A stretch of DNA of 64,000 bases from assembly GCA_963801065.1 (NCBI GenBank), contig CAWDDG010000005.1:1-64000 (forward strand), given 5' to 3'. A program made the position numbers and the translations under genes. Within the stretch, counting starts at the first letter, position 1, and each line of letters starts with the position of its first letter. Shown piece after piece: positions 8,162 to 16,339 of the stretch. This DNA is from CAWDDG01 sp963801065. Lineage in GTDB: Bacteria; Actinomycetota; Actinomycetes; Jiangellales; Jiangellaceae. The notes beneath the pieces were generated by a model. That model had not been told where the DNA came from, searched no databases, and saw only the letters and a program-made list of their open reading frames with translations.

Positions 8162-9529
8162 ATGACTCGACGATCTCCTCGGCGTTTCGCCGGACTCGTT
8201 GCAGCGCTCGCCCTGATTGTCACCGCCCTTCCGGCGTTGGCCTTCGCGGAGGGGACGCCGACCGCGGGCGTCGCGTTCGGCCCGCAACCGAGCGCACAAG
8301 GACCCGTGACGGTTGGGTACTTCACCCAATGGGGCATCTACGGGCGCGCCTTCTACGTGAAGAACCTCGACACCAGCGGAGCGGCGTCGAACCTGACCCA
8401 CATCAACTACGCGTTCGCCAACGTCAATGAGGACGGACTCTGCTTCGAGGACAACATCCCCGGTCAGGGCGACGCCTGGGCCGACTACCAGTGGCCAGTG
8501 CCCGCGGATTTGAGCGTCGACGGCGTCGCGGACGAGTGGGGGGAGCCGCTCAACGGCAACTTCGGCCAGCTGATGAAGCTCAAGGAGAAGTACCCGCACC
8601 TCGAGGTCAACGTCGCCGTCGGCGGCTGGTCCTGGTCGACGTACTTCTCCAACGCCGCCCTGACCCCGCAGTCCCGCGAGGCTTTCGTCGAGTCCTGCAT
8701 CGACCTGTTCATCAAGGGCAACCTGCCGATCCTGGACGGTGGCAGCGGTGGCACAGGGGCGGCAGCCGGCGTCTTCGACGGCATCGACCTGGACTGGGAG
8801 TGGCCGAACTGGCCCGGCGAGGAGGGCAACGTCATCCGGCCCGAGGACAAGAAGAACTTCACCGCCCTGCTCGCCGAGTTCCGCAAGCAGCTCGACGACT
8901 ACGGCAAGGAGACCGGCGAGCACTACGGGCTCACAGCGTTCCTGCCGGCCAACCCGGCCGCTATGGACGCCGGCTTCGAGGGCAAGAAGATCTTCAAGTA
9001 TCTCGACTTCGCCACCGTGCAGGGGTACGACTTCCACGGTACTTGGGAGACGACCACCAACCACCAGTCAGCGATCTACGAGCCGGCAGACGCGCCGTTC
9101 ACACCCGACTTCACCCTTGACCGCACGGTGCAGTCCTGGCTGGACCGCGGCGCGACGCGCAACAAGATCGTCATCGGCATCCCGTACTTCGGCCGCGGCT
9201 GGACCGGTGTCGAGGGCGGCGGAGACGGCCTGTTCCAGCCGGCCGCCGGACCGGCACCCGCGACCTGGGAGGCCGGGTACGAGGACTTCAAGGTTCTGCG
9301 GTCGCTGGCCGACGACGGCTTCGCCGTGTACCGCGACCCCGACGCCGGGCACGCCTGGCTGTTCGACGGCACGACCTTCTGGACGTACGACGACCTCGAG
9401 GTCATTCAGCAGAAGACGAGCTACGTGCGGGACGAAGGACTGGGTGGGGCGATGGTCTGGTCGCTGGACGGCGACGACGTTGACTCGACTCTCACCCACG
9501 CGATTCACGCTGGGCTGCAGACTCCCTGA
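8162..9529 (+). CDS. Secreted family 18 chitinase
   Basis: About 455 residues. An N-terminal signal peptide (RR pair, hydrophobic run, ALAFAEG cleavage region about residues 25-30) is followed by a GH18 TIM barrel. The catalytic DGIDLDWEW motif has its acid/base Glu near residue 213; the SxGG-like strand reads VNVAVGGWSWS. The enzyme would hydrolyse beta-1,4-GlcNAc bonds of chitin outside the cell, with retention through the substrate N-acetyl group. No carbohydrate-binding module is present. ATG at 8162 is preferred over GTG 8156 because TAGGAG lies 5 bases before it. Confidence 0.95.
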   Translation: MTRRSPRRFAGLVAALALIVTALPALAFAEGTPTAGVAFGPQPSAQGPVTVGYFTQWGIYGRAFYVKNLDTSGAASNLTHINYAFANVNEDGLCFEDNIPGQGDAWADYQWPVPADLSVDGVADEWGEPLNGNFGQLMKLKEKYPHLEVNVAVGGWSWSTYFSNAALTPQSREAFVESCIDLFIKGNLPILDGGSGGTGAAAGVFDGIDLDWEWPNWPGEEGNVIRPEDKKNFTALLAEFRKQLDDYGKETGEHYGLTAFLPANPAAMDAGFEGKKIFKYLDFATVQGYDFHGTWETTTNHQSAIYEPADAPFTPDFTLDRTVQSWLDRGATRNKIVIGIPYFGRGWTGVEGGGDGLFQPAAGPAPATWEAGYEDFKVLRSLADDGFAVYRDPDAGHAWLFDGTTFWTYDDLEVIQQKTSYVRDEGLGGAMVWSLDGDDVDSTLTHAIHAGLQTP

Positions 9530-9580
9530 CCAGCGGCCGCCGGCGAGCGGCACGTCATGGCCGGCGGGCGGCGGAAGAGG

Positions 9581-10186
9581 TCAGCGCGACGGATAGCGGA
9601 CGCGGTAGCGCAGGTGTGTGACATCGGTGTCCTCGACGACGGACGTCGGTCCGTCCAGCTCGACCGGAGCGCCCTTCAGCTGGTCGAAGAAGGGGGTCCC
9701 GCCGCCGAGCAGGACGGGGACGAGATCAACCCAGATCTCGTCGAGCAGGCCCGCATCGAGGCACTGCGAGGCGATGGTGCCGCCGTTGACCCCGACCACC
9801 TTGTCACCCGCGAGCGCCTTGGCCTGCTCGATCGCGCTCTCGATACCGTCGGTGACGAACGTGAAGGGTGCGTCCTCGCGCGGCCAGCCCTCCGGCACGC
9901 TGTGGGTGACCACGACCACGGGTCGTCCCATCGGATGATTACCATCCCAGGCGCCCGTGGAATCGAACAGCCGGCGACCGACGACCAACGCGCCGGTCTT
10001 GTCGACGAGGTTGCGGAAGTGTTCCGCGCTCACCGCGGACATATGGAGTGTCATCTCCGGATGCGTGGTTGGCACGACGACATCGCCATTGCCGTACCAC
10101 TTGAAAAGGTGCTCGAACCCCGTCTCGGCCGGGCCGGAGATGTAGCCGTCCAGCGACATGCTCGCCCCGGTGTAGACCTTGGTCAT
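9581..10186 (-). CDS. Dihydrofolate reductase / RibD C-terminal family protein
   Basis: A 201-residue protein of the DHFR-like reductase superfamily: MSLDGYISGP near the start, ALVVGRRLFDSTGAW, and a C-terminal LLDEIWVDLVPVLLGGGTPFFD. Most such proteins are NADPH-binding reductases of unknown substrate and are not the essential folA enzyme. The start ATG has AAGGGAGC at the right distance; an upstream in-frame start would add 18 residues with no homology. The gene converges with the chitinase. Confidence 0.88.
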   Translation of the reverse strand: MTKVYTGASMSLDGYISGPAETGFEHLFKWYGNGDVVVPTTHPEMTLHMSAVSAEHFRNLVDKTGALVVGRRLFDSTGAWDGNHPMGRPVVVVTHSVPEGWPREDAPFTFVTDGIESAIEQAKALAGDKVVGVNGGTIASQCLDAGLLDEIWVDLVPVLLGGGTPFFDQLKGAPVELDGPTSVVEDTDVTHLRYRVRYPSR

Positions 10187-10401
10187 CGTTGTGCTCCCTT
10201 CCGTCTCTACGCCTGCCTGCGGTGTGGTCGACCCCAGCATCGACGCTTCCTCATCCAGATCAACACCGATGCTCCCACCGCAAGCAGCCGCCGCCCTTGG
10301 AGCGCCTCGCGTACGGTTCTCAGCCGGATGTCGAGAATGGCGCAGCCGCTCCGACCCAGTTGTGAGGGCGCCCGCTCCGGGTGCCCAACCGAGGGAGTGA
10401 C

Positions 10402-10794
10402 ATGAAGTACCTGATCGCGATGTTCGGGGACCAGTCCGGCATGGAGGCGAAGTCGCCGGAGTGGATCAAGGCGATGATCGAGTTCATGTTCAAGATCGAC
10501 AAGGATCTCGAGAAGTCCGGCGAGCTCGTCTTCCAGCAGGGACTCACCGATCCCAGCGTGGCGAAGACCGTTGGCATCGACAACGGCATTCCGGTCGCGA
10601 CCAACGGCCCGTTTGCCGAGTCGAAGGAGTCGCTTGCAGGCTTCTGGGTCGTCGACGTCGAGGGCGAGGCGCGCGCGATCGAGATCGCCTCGCAGATCGT
10701 CGAGGTCATCGAGGCCCCCGTCGAGGTGCGTCAGGCCATGGACGCACCACCGGATGAGGTGCTCGAGGCCCTGAACCTACGACCGGAAGCGTGA
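10402..10794 (+). CDS. YCII/DGPF-like domain protein
   Basis: A 130-residue second YCII-type protein (MKYLIAMFGDQSG; NGPFAESKESLAGFWVVDV), with NGPF in place of DGPF. Unlike the copy at 4.8 kb it has no ECF sigma gene beside it. It is followed within 70 bases by a VOC protein in the same direction, so the two may form a small operon. Function unknown. Confidence 0.85.
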   Translation: MKYLIAMFGDQSGMEAKSPEWIKAMIEFMFKIDKDLEKSGELVFQQGLTDPSVAKTVGIDNGIPVATNGPFAESKESLAGFWVVDVEGEARAIEIASQIVEVIEAPVEVRQAMDAPPDEVLEALNLRPEA

Positions 10795-10861
10795 CAGCCG
10801 GACGGGCAAGGCCCGGCGCGCTCGCCATCGACGATCGACCGGCACGGAAGGACGATGCACC

Positions 10862-11266
10862 ATGGATTGGAAACTCGAACTGATGGTGGTTCCCGTCACC
10901 GACGTCGACCGGGCGAAGAGCTTCTACACCGAGCAGGTCGGCTTCGTCGTCGACCACGACACCCGGGTCAGTGACGAAATGCGCGTCGCCCAGCTGACGC
11001 CTCCCGGCTCGGCGTGTTCGATCGCAGTGGGCACCGGGATCGTGAAGACGCCGCCGGGCTCGGCGCAGGGCATGCAGCTCGTCGTGTCCGACATCGAGGT
11101 CGCCCGCGCTGAACTGGTCGAGCGGGGCGTGGACGTCAGCGAGGTCCAGCACTACGAAGGTGCTGTCCGGGTCGAGGGGCGCGGTGGAGACTGGAACTCA
11201 TTCGTCTTCTTCGACGATCCCGACGGCAACGGCTGGGTGGTGCAGGAGAGTCCCGCCCGCGACTGA
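10862..11266 (+). CDS. VOC (glyoxalase/dioxygenase fold) family protein
   Basis: A 134-residue single-domain vicinal oxygen chelate protein: KLELMVVPVTDVDRAKSFYT at the start and FVFFDDPDGNGWVVQE at the end. The family has two beta-alpha-beta-beta-beta units and usually binds a metal through His/Glu; the terminal Gln-Glu region fits. Substrate unknown. It follows the YCII gene. Confidence 0.85.
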   Translation: MDWKLELMVVPVTDVDRAKSFYTEQVGFVVDHDTRVSDEMRVAQLTPPGSACSIAVGTGIVKTPPGSAQGMQLVVSDIEVARAELVERGVDVSEVQHYEGAVRVEGRGGDWNSFVFFDDPDGNGWVVQESPARD

Positions 11267-11377
11267 CGCCGCCGGCGTGGTCACACCATCGAACCGCTGA
11301 TCGAGATGTCCGACAGGGACGACAGGGATGGTGTCGGCGGCGACCTGCCGTAGCGGACGGTGGGTCACAATGGGCCC

Positions 11378-12490
11378 GTGCGGCTCCCGGTGATGCCTCC
11401 CGTCGCGCCCATGCTGGCCAAGGTGGCCGCCGACATCCCGGCCGACCACTTCTACGAGCCGAAGTGGGACGGCTTCCGGTCGATCGTCTTCAGGGACGGC
11501 GACGAGGTCGAGATCGGCAGCCGCAACGAGCGGCCGATGACCCGGTACTTCCCCGACGTCGTAGCGGCGATCAAGAGATTCCTTCCGTCGCGGTGCGTGA
11601 TCGACGGCGAGATCGTCGTCGCCAGCCCGGAGACGAAGGGACTGGATTTCTGGACGCTGCAGCAGCGCATCCACCCGGCGGCCAGCCGAATCCGCCTGCT
11701 CGCCGACCAGACTCCGGCCAGCTTCATCGCCTTCGACCTGCTCGCCCTGGACGATCTCGACTACACACAGCGGCCGTTCCATGACCGGCGTGCTGCGCTG
11801 GAGCGTGCGCTGGCATCCGCGGCGCCACCCATCCATCTCACCCCTATCACTCGCGACCAGAAGCTGGCCGGCCGGTGGTTCGACGTGTTCGAGGGCGCCG
11901 GTCTGGACGGCCTCATTGCGAAGGCGGGCGACCTCACCTACCAACCGAACAAGCGGGTCATGGTCAAGATCAAGCACGAGCGAACCGCGGACTGCGTGGT
12001 GGCCGGCTACCGGCTGCACAAGTCCGGCGAGGACGCTATCGGGTCGCTGCTGCTCGGGCTCTACGACGACGCCGAGAACCCGGCCGTTCCGCCGATGTTC
12101 CGCGGGAGCGACGCGGGAGCGACGCTGGTCTCGGTCGGGGTGATCGGCGCGTTCCCGATGGCGCGTCGCAAGGAGCTGTATGCGGAGTTGCAGCCGCTCG
12201 TCACCGGCTTCACCGACCATCCGTGGCGCTGGGCGGCCGAGGAGGTAGCGAGCGCGCGGCAGGGCGAAGCGAGCCGGTGGAACCCCGACAAGGATCTCTC
12301 CTTCGTCCCACTTCGGCCGGAGCGCGTGGTCGAGGTCCGCTACGACTACCTGGAGGGATTCAGGTTCCGGCACCCGCCGCAGTTCGTGCGCTGGCGCCCG
12401 GACCGCGACCCCATGTCATGTGGCTACACCCAGCTCGAGCAACCCGTTCGGTTCGATCTCGCCGAGGTACTCGCCGGCCGCGTGACCTGA
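11378..12490 (+). CDS. ATP-dependent DNA ligase (LigC type)
   Basis: About 370 residues. The adenylation motif I is EPKWDGFRS with catalytic Lys29. Further motifs include the CVIDGEIVV strand (motif III region), GLDGLIAKAG (IV) and KRVMVKIKHERTADCVV (V), followed by an OB-fold ending FRHPPQFVRWRPD. It would seal nicks using ATP. GTG at 11378 (VRLPVMPP) fits the LigC N terminus; GTG 11360 would add six residues. A Prim-PolC-like polymerase lies 3.4 kb upstream, suggesting a short-patch repair pair, with no Ku in sight. Confidence 0.92.
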   Translation: MRLPVMPPVAPMLAKVAADIPADHFYEPKWDGFRSIVFRDGDEVEIGSRNERPMTRYFPDVVAAIKRFLPSRCVIDGEIVVASPETKGLDFWTLQQRIHPAASRIRLLADQTPASFIAFDLLALDDLDYTQRPFHDRRAALERALASAAPPIHLTPITRDQKLAGRWFDVFEGAGLDGLIAKAGDLTYQPNKRVMVKIKHERTADCVVAGYRLHKSGEDAIGSLLLGLYDDAENPAVPPMFRGSDAGATLVSVGVIGAFPMARRKELYAELQPLVTGFTDHPWRWAAEEVASARQGEASRWNPDKDLSFVPLRPERVVEVRYDYLEGFRFRHPPQFVRWRPDRDPMSCGYTQLEQPVRFDLAEVLAGRVT

Positions 12491-12553
12491 CCTACCCGTC
12501 AGCGCCTCGGTCAGCCGGCGCCGCGTCACGAAGATCATTTCGGCGAGAGAGCA

Positions 12554-13114
12554 TCAGGTGCGCTGGTAACGGAGAAGGACGACCCCGTTGCCGAAGGTCC
12601 GGGTATCGGTAAGCCGCATATAAATCCTGGCGTCCGACGCCCGGAACAGGGGCTTGCCCCGTCCAATGACGACCGGATGGATGTAGAGACGGTACTCGTC
12701 GATCAGGTCGTGTTGCATGAAAGCCGCGGCGAGGTCGGCACCACCGAGCGCCAGGTCTCCGCCGGGCTGCGCCTTGAGCTCCAGGACCTCCTCGACGACG
12801 ACGTCCGGCACGACGGTGGTGTTCCAGTCGGCCCGCTTCAGGGTGCGGGAGTACACGATCTTGGGCATGTCCCGCCAGATGCCGGCAAACTCCACCATGG
12901 GCCCGGTGCTCGAGGGGTCGGTGTCGGCGGTTGGCCAGAACCCGGCCATGAGCTCATAGGTGACACGTCCGTTCAGGAAGGCGCCCATCGCCCTGAGCTG
13001 CTCGTTGAAGTGGCTGTGCAGCTCGTCATCGACCATGTGCCAATCGATCTGGCGGCTCGGTCCCTCGATGAACCCATCAAGGGACACCGACATCATCAAG
13101 ATGATCTTTCTCAT
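12554..13114 (-). CDS. Dihydrofolate reductase / RibD C-terminal family protein
   Basis: A 186-residue second DHFR-like protein of the window (MRKIILMMSVSLDGFIEGP; LGGADLAAAFMQHDLIDEY; HPVVIGRGKPLF). It is more like the typical YwjB/YyaP group than the copy at 9.6 kb. Substrate unknown. The ATG at 13114 is where homology begins; an upstream start would add 13 unrelated residues. It converges with the ligase gene. Confidence 0.87.
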   Translation of the reverse strand: MRKIILMMSVSLDGFIEGPSRQIDWHMVDDELHSHFNEQLRAMGAFLNGRVTYELMAGFWPTADTDPSSTGPMVEFAGIWRDMPKIVYSRTLKRADWNTTVVPDVVVEEVLELKAQPGGDLALGGADLAAAFMQHDLIDEYRLYIHPVVIGRGKPLFRASDARIYMRLTDTRTFGNGVVLLRYQRT

Positions 13115-13358
13115 CGCGGTCCTCGCCGAAGTCATCGGGGTTCGGGGATCCACCGGTCCGATCGTGCGAGATTTCCTGGCACGAGTTGAGGCGGCCGGTG
13201 TCCGGCACGCGTGGCTAGCCAGGAGGGAGCGCGCCGGTCATGGCCGAGACGATACGTCCCCAGCATCACGGCGGACACCGCTCGCGGCATCACGCCTCGG
13301 GGAACCACCGCGCATGCGTCTACGACAGGCCTGCGGGGGCCGTCAACTCACGACCTTT

Positions 13359-14192
13359 CTAGCGGGGCCTCGTTCCGATGACGACGGTGGCGTTCAGCTC
13401 GTCGGAACTGGCCACCCGCGGGATCAGCCCGTTGCGGGCGACGATCTCGACGGTCTGCGGCGCCTGGCGCCCGCTCGTCTCGACCAGCAGGTGGCCGCCC
13501 GGTGCCAGCCATTGTGGCGCCGCGGCGGTCACCCGCCGCAGGACGTCGAGCCCGTCCGCGCCACCGTCGAGCGCCACCCGCGGCTCGTGCAGACGGGCCT
13601 CCTGGGGCAGCAGGCCGATCGCCTCGGTGGGTACGTAGGGTGCGTTGGCGACCATGACATCGACGCGGCCCCGCAGCGTAGCGGGCAGCGGCTCGTAGAG
13701 GTCGCCCTCGTACACGTGCCCACCGGCTGCAGGGACGTTGCGGCGGGCGCACCGCACTGCGGCGGGGTCGATGTCGACGGCGTACAACTCGACCCGGTCC
13801 AGGGCGGCGACCAGCGCGGCGCCCACCGCGCCCGAGCCGCAGCACAGGTCAACGACGACATTTCGTGGCCGGGCGAGGGCGGCGTCCCGATCGGCGGGGT
13901 TAGCGGCCGGGTGGGCCAGGGCGATGGCCTGGCGGACGAGGAACTCGGTGCGGCGGCGGGGTACGAAGACGCCGGGGTCCATGGCAATCCGCAGGCCGCA
14001 GAACTCCGCCCAGCCGAGGACCTGTTCGAGGGGCAGGCCGGCGGCTCGCCGGTCCACCATGGCGGCCAGGTCGGCCGGCGTCCGTGCTGCGGAGATGAGC
14101 AACCGCGCCTCGTGCTCGGCGAAGACACAGCCTGCGGCCCGAAGCCTGCTGACGATGACGGATCGAGGGAGAGCTGACGGGGAAGCCGACAT
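13359..14192 (-). CDS. HemK/PrmC-related putative protein-glutamine methyltransferase
   Basis: A 277-residue class I methyltransferase with a PrmC-like helical N terminus (residues 1-75). The SAM-binding motif is VDLCCGSGAVG at 114-124 and the substrate motif NAPYVPT at 183-189. True PrmC enzymes have NPPY at that point. The Pro-to-Ala change is seen in PrmC paralogues whose target is unproven, so release-factor methylation should not be assumed. It stands alone; divergent space of about 450 bases lies upstream. Confidence 0.85.
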   Translation of the reverse strand: MSASPSALPRSVIVSRLRAAGCVFAEHEARLLISAARTPADLAAMVDRRAAGLPLEQVLGWAEFCGLRIAMDPGVFVPRRRTEFLVRQAIALAHPAANPADRDAALARPRNVVVDLCCGSGAVGAALVAALDRVELYAVDIDPAAVRCARRNVPAAGGHVYEGDLYEPLPATLRGRVDVMVANAPYVPTEAIGLLPQEARLHEPRVALDGGADGLDVLRRVTAAAPQWLAPGGHLLVETSGRQAPQTVEIVARNGLIPRVASSDELNATVVIGTRPR

Positions 14193-14361
14193 GAGAGCCT
14201 TTCGGGATGCCGAAGGGCGCTCTCTCGGTCACCTATGCCGGGTGTGACCGCGCGGCCGTGAGATGGGAGCACCCGGCCTGACCTGGCGGTAATGGGTCCC
14301 ACCTCCTCGGCACGTCCACTGCTGGAGGCTGCAACGTTACCTGTGCCGTACCGCACTGTGG

Positions 14362-14598
14362 CTACCAGCGGTACATGGGGAGCGGCCGTAGTGGGTGCCA
14401 TACGAGGTGCCGGGTTGCCTGGAGGAGCAGAAAGCGGTGGAACCCGCGGTACGGCAGGGCCTCGGTGATCTCGTTCACATCGCCACGGCTGAGGCGGCCA
14501 CGCAGGTTCCCACGCAGCACATCGATACGGTCCGCACGACGGAAGGTCTCGGAAAGCGGATTCTCGGGAACACGCGCCACGGCGTGTTCGGCCTGCAC
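14362..14598 (-). pseudogene. Possible truncated gene tail (HD-phosphohydrolase-like end), otherwise empty 14193-14640
   Basis: The minus-strand frame reads RRADRIDVLRGNLRGRLSRG, then GFHRFLLLQATRHLVWHPLR and PLPMYRW before the stop. It has even codon use and a protein-like composition, and vaguely recalls the C terminus of actinobacterial HD-domain phosphohydrolases. No start or catalytic HD domain is present, since the next gene begins at 14641. It is best treated as a remnant. Nothing else recognisable is in the 448-base gap. Confidence 0.3.
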
Positions 14599-14640
14599 CG
14601 ACTGTGCCGCAGCCGGTGGCTGTCGACAACGCCTCCTCGG

Positions 14641-15018
14641 TCAGCCCCCGGCCTGCTCGACGGCGAGATCGAGATAGGCGACGAACTGCTCCAGCGTGGG
14701 CGTGTCAGGGCTGGGCCGGAACACGATCGTCCGGGTCTGCCGCAGGTGTCCTGCGCCATGCAGCAACCCGTCCGGATCGGGCAGCGACGCACCCCGCTCC
14801 AGGTAAACGACCACATCGGCTTCCCTGGCGAAGATCGTCGCGACCAGGCCCGCCGTCGGGTGGCGCAGGCCCAGCCCCTGCCAGCCCGGATAGACCCGCT
14901 CGCTGAGATCAGGAAGGGCCGCCAGCGCTGCCGACCGCAGCCGACGGGCGAGCGCAGACACCTCACCGGTGTGGCCAGCGAGGATCTCCGACCACTGCGA
15001 GGGCTCGGCTGCGATCAT
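14641..15018 (-). CDS. DUF1801-like (YdhG-type) protein
   Basis: About 125 residues, with a helical start (SALARRLRSAALAALPDLSE), then YPGWQGLGLRHPTAGLVATI and VVYLERGASLPDPDGLLHG. It ends in a helix around FVAYLDLAVEQAG. This matches the DUF1801/YdhG fold, small ligand-binding-like domains without established activity. ATG at 15018 with GGGAC upstream is preferred to the longer frame to 15165, whose extra 49 residues lack domain similarity. Confidence 0.75.
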   Translation of the reverse strand: MIAAEPSQWSEILAGHTGEVSALARRLRSAALAALPDLSERVYPGWQGLGLRHPTAGLVATIFAREADVVVYLERGASLPDPDGLLHGAGHLRQTRTIVFRPSPDTPTLEQFVAYLDLAVEQAGG

Positions 15019-15400
15019 GTCCCGATCGTCCTGCGGGGGTACGACATTTGTTCTCGCCCCGGGTCTGGCCGTCACCTCACGACTTGCGCCTCGTGAGAGG
15101 CGTCCGTGCGTCAGCGATCTGTGGAGAACGGACCGGACCCGGAACCCGACCGTGCACAACCGCACGCCGCGTCGCGCTCGCGGGCCATTGTCGCTCGTCG
15201 GCAGGTGACGGAGATGCCAACCGATGGCGCATGCGTCACCCGCCGCCTATCCTCGGACAGACGAGCTGGCGGTGAGAGCGCGACCACCCGAAACCCCGAA
15301 TGCCGACCACATCGGCAGGCTCTTGCTACGGTCTGGTCCACGCCGCACCGAGCGTGGAACCCCCGACTCGGCGCGCTGAGGCTCGGACCGGAGGCCGCCT
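15019..15400. other. Gap between divergent genes, no gene recognised
   Basis: Nothing with domain similarity or a convincing start is seen. The stretch must carry the promoters of the divergent DUF1801-like gene and the GNAT gene. Confidence 0.5.
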
Positions 15401-16330
15401 GTGTCCTCGATCGAGGTGCGCCCGTTCCGCCGTAGCGACCGCCAGCAGCTCACGGCGCTGGTCAACGCGCACCTCGCCGCCGTCATCCCGGGCGTGTCGC
15501 TCTCGGTGACGTCGGTCGTGAGTCATCTGGAGCGCGACCCGGGCGAGTTCATCGTCGACCCGTGGGTGGAACAGCGGATGACGCTCGTCGCCGAGCAACG
15601 GCAGCGCATCGTCGCCGCGGCGCACCTCATGCGGTACGGCTCCGACGAACGCGTGGGTGAGACGTACCGGAACGCAGGCGAGATCCGTTGGCTTCTCTGC
15701 TGGCCCGCGGTCCCGTACTGGCCGGACTCGCTCGACGCGGGCGACATGCTCGCGACGGAGTGCCTGAAGCAGCTCGACGGCTGGGGTGTCAGCCGGGCCT
15801 ACGCGGACGGGACGCTTCCCGTGCCGGGGGTGTACGGCGTGCCAGAGCAGTGGCCGCACGTGCGGGCCATCTACGAGAAGGTGGGCTTCCGCCACCTCGG
15901 CCCGACCGAGATCGTCTTCGTCGCACGGGTCGACGAGCTGCCCCGCTGGCCCGCGCCGAATCCGGGCCTGCGGACCCAACGGACGCTCGGCGTCAACGGC
16001 ACCAGGATCTGGGCCGTCCTCGACGACGAGGCGGTGGGCCACATCGAGGTCGACACCAACCTCGGCGAGGTCAACCGGGCGGCCGGCACCTCGTCGTGGG
16101 CCGACATCGGCAACCTGCAGGTCCGCGAGTCGCACCGCCGGTTGGGCGTCGGCAGTTGGCTCGTCGCACAGGCCGCCGACTGGCTCAGGCTCGGCGGAGT
16201 GGAGTGTCTGCTCGACTACGCCAACTCCGACGAGCCCGAGTGCATCGCCTTCCTCCACCGCGCCGGCTTCCGCGAGCTGACCCGGACCCAACGCGGCCTG
16301 GTGATCGAGCCGCACGCGCAGGACACCTGA
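15401..16330 (+). CDS. GNAT acetyltransferase with two tandem domains
   Basis: A 309-residue protein. The first GNAT-like half (residues 4-180) has a degenerate acetyl-CoA site; the second (about 185-305) keeps the V/I-RESHRRLGVGSWLV loop that binds the pyrophosphate of acetyl-CoA. It ends with an AFLHRAGFRE segment typical of the fold. Only the C-terminal half is likely to be catalytic. GTG is the start. The acceptor is unknown. The gene converges with the MMPL gene, 9 bases away. Confidence 0.85.
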   Translation: MSSIEVRPFRRSDRQQLTALVNAHLAAVIPGVSLSVTSVVSHLERDPGEFIVDPWVEQRMTLVAEQRQRIVAAAHLMRYGSDERVGETYRNAGEIRWLLCWPAVPYWPDSLDAGDMLATECLKQLDGWGVSRAYADGTLPVPGVYGVPEQWPHVRAIYEKVGFRHLGPTEIVFVARVDELPRWPAPNPGLRTQRTLGVNGTRIWAVLDDEAVGHIEVDTNLGEVNRAAGTSSWADIGNLQVRESHRRLGVGSWLVAQAADWLRLGGVECLLDYANSDEPECIAFLHRAGFRELTRTQRGLVIEPHAQDT

Positions 16331-16339
16331 GCTCGGCCG

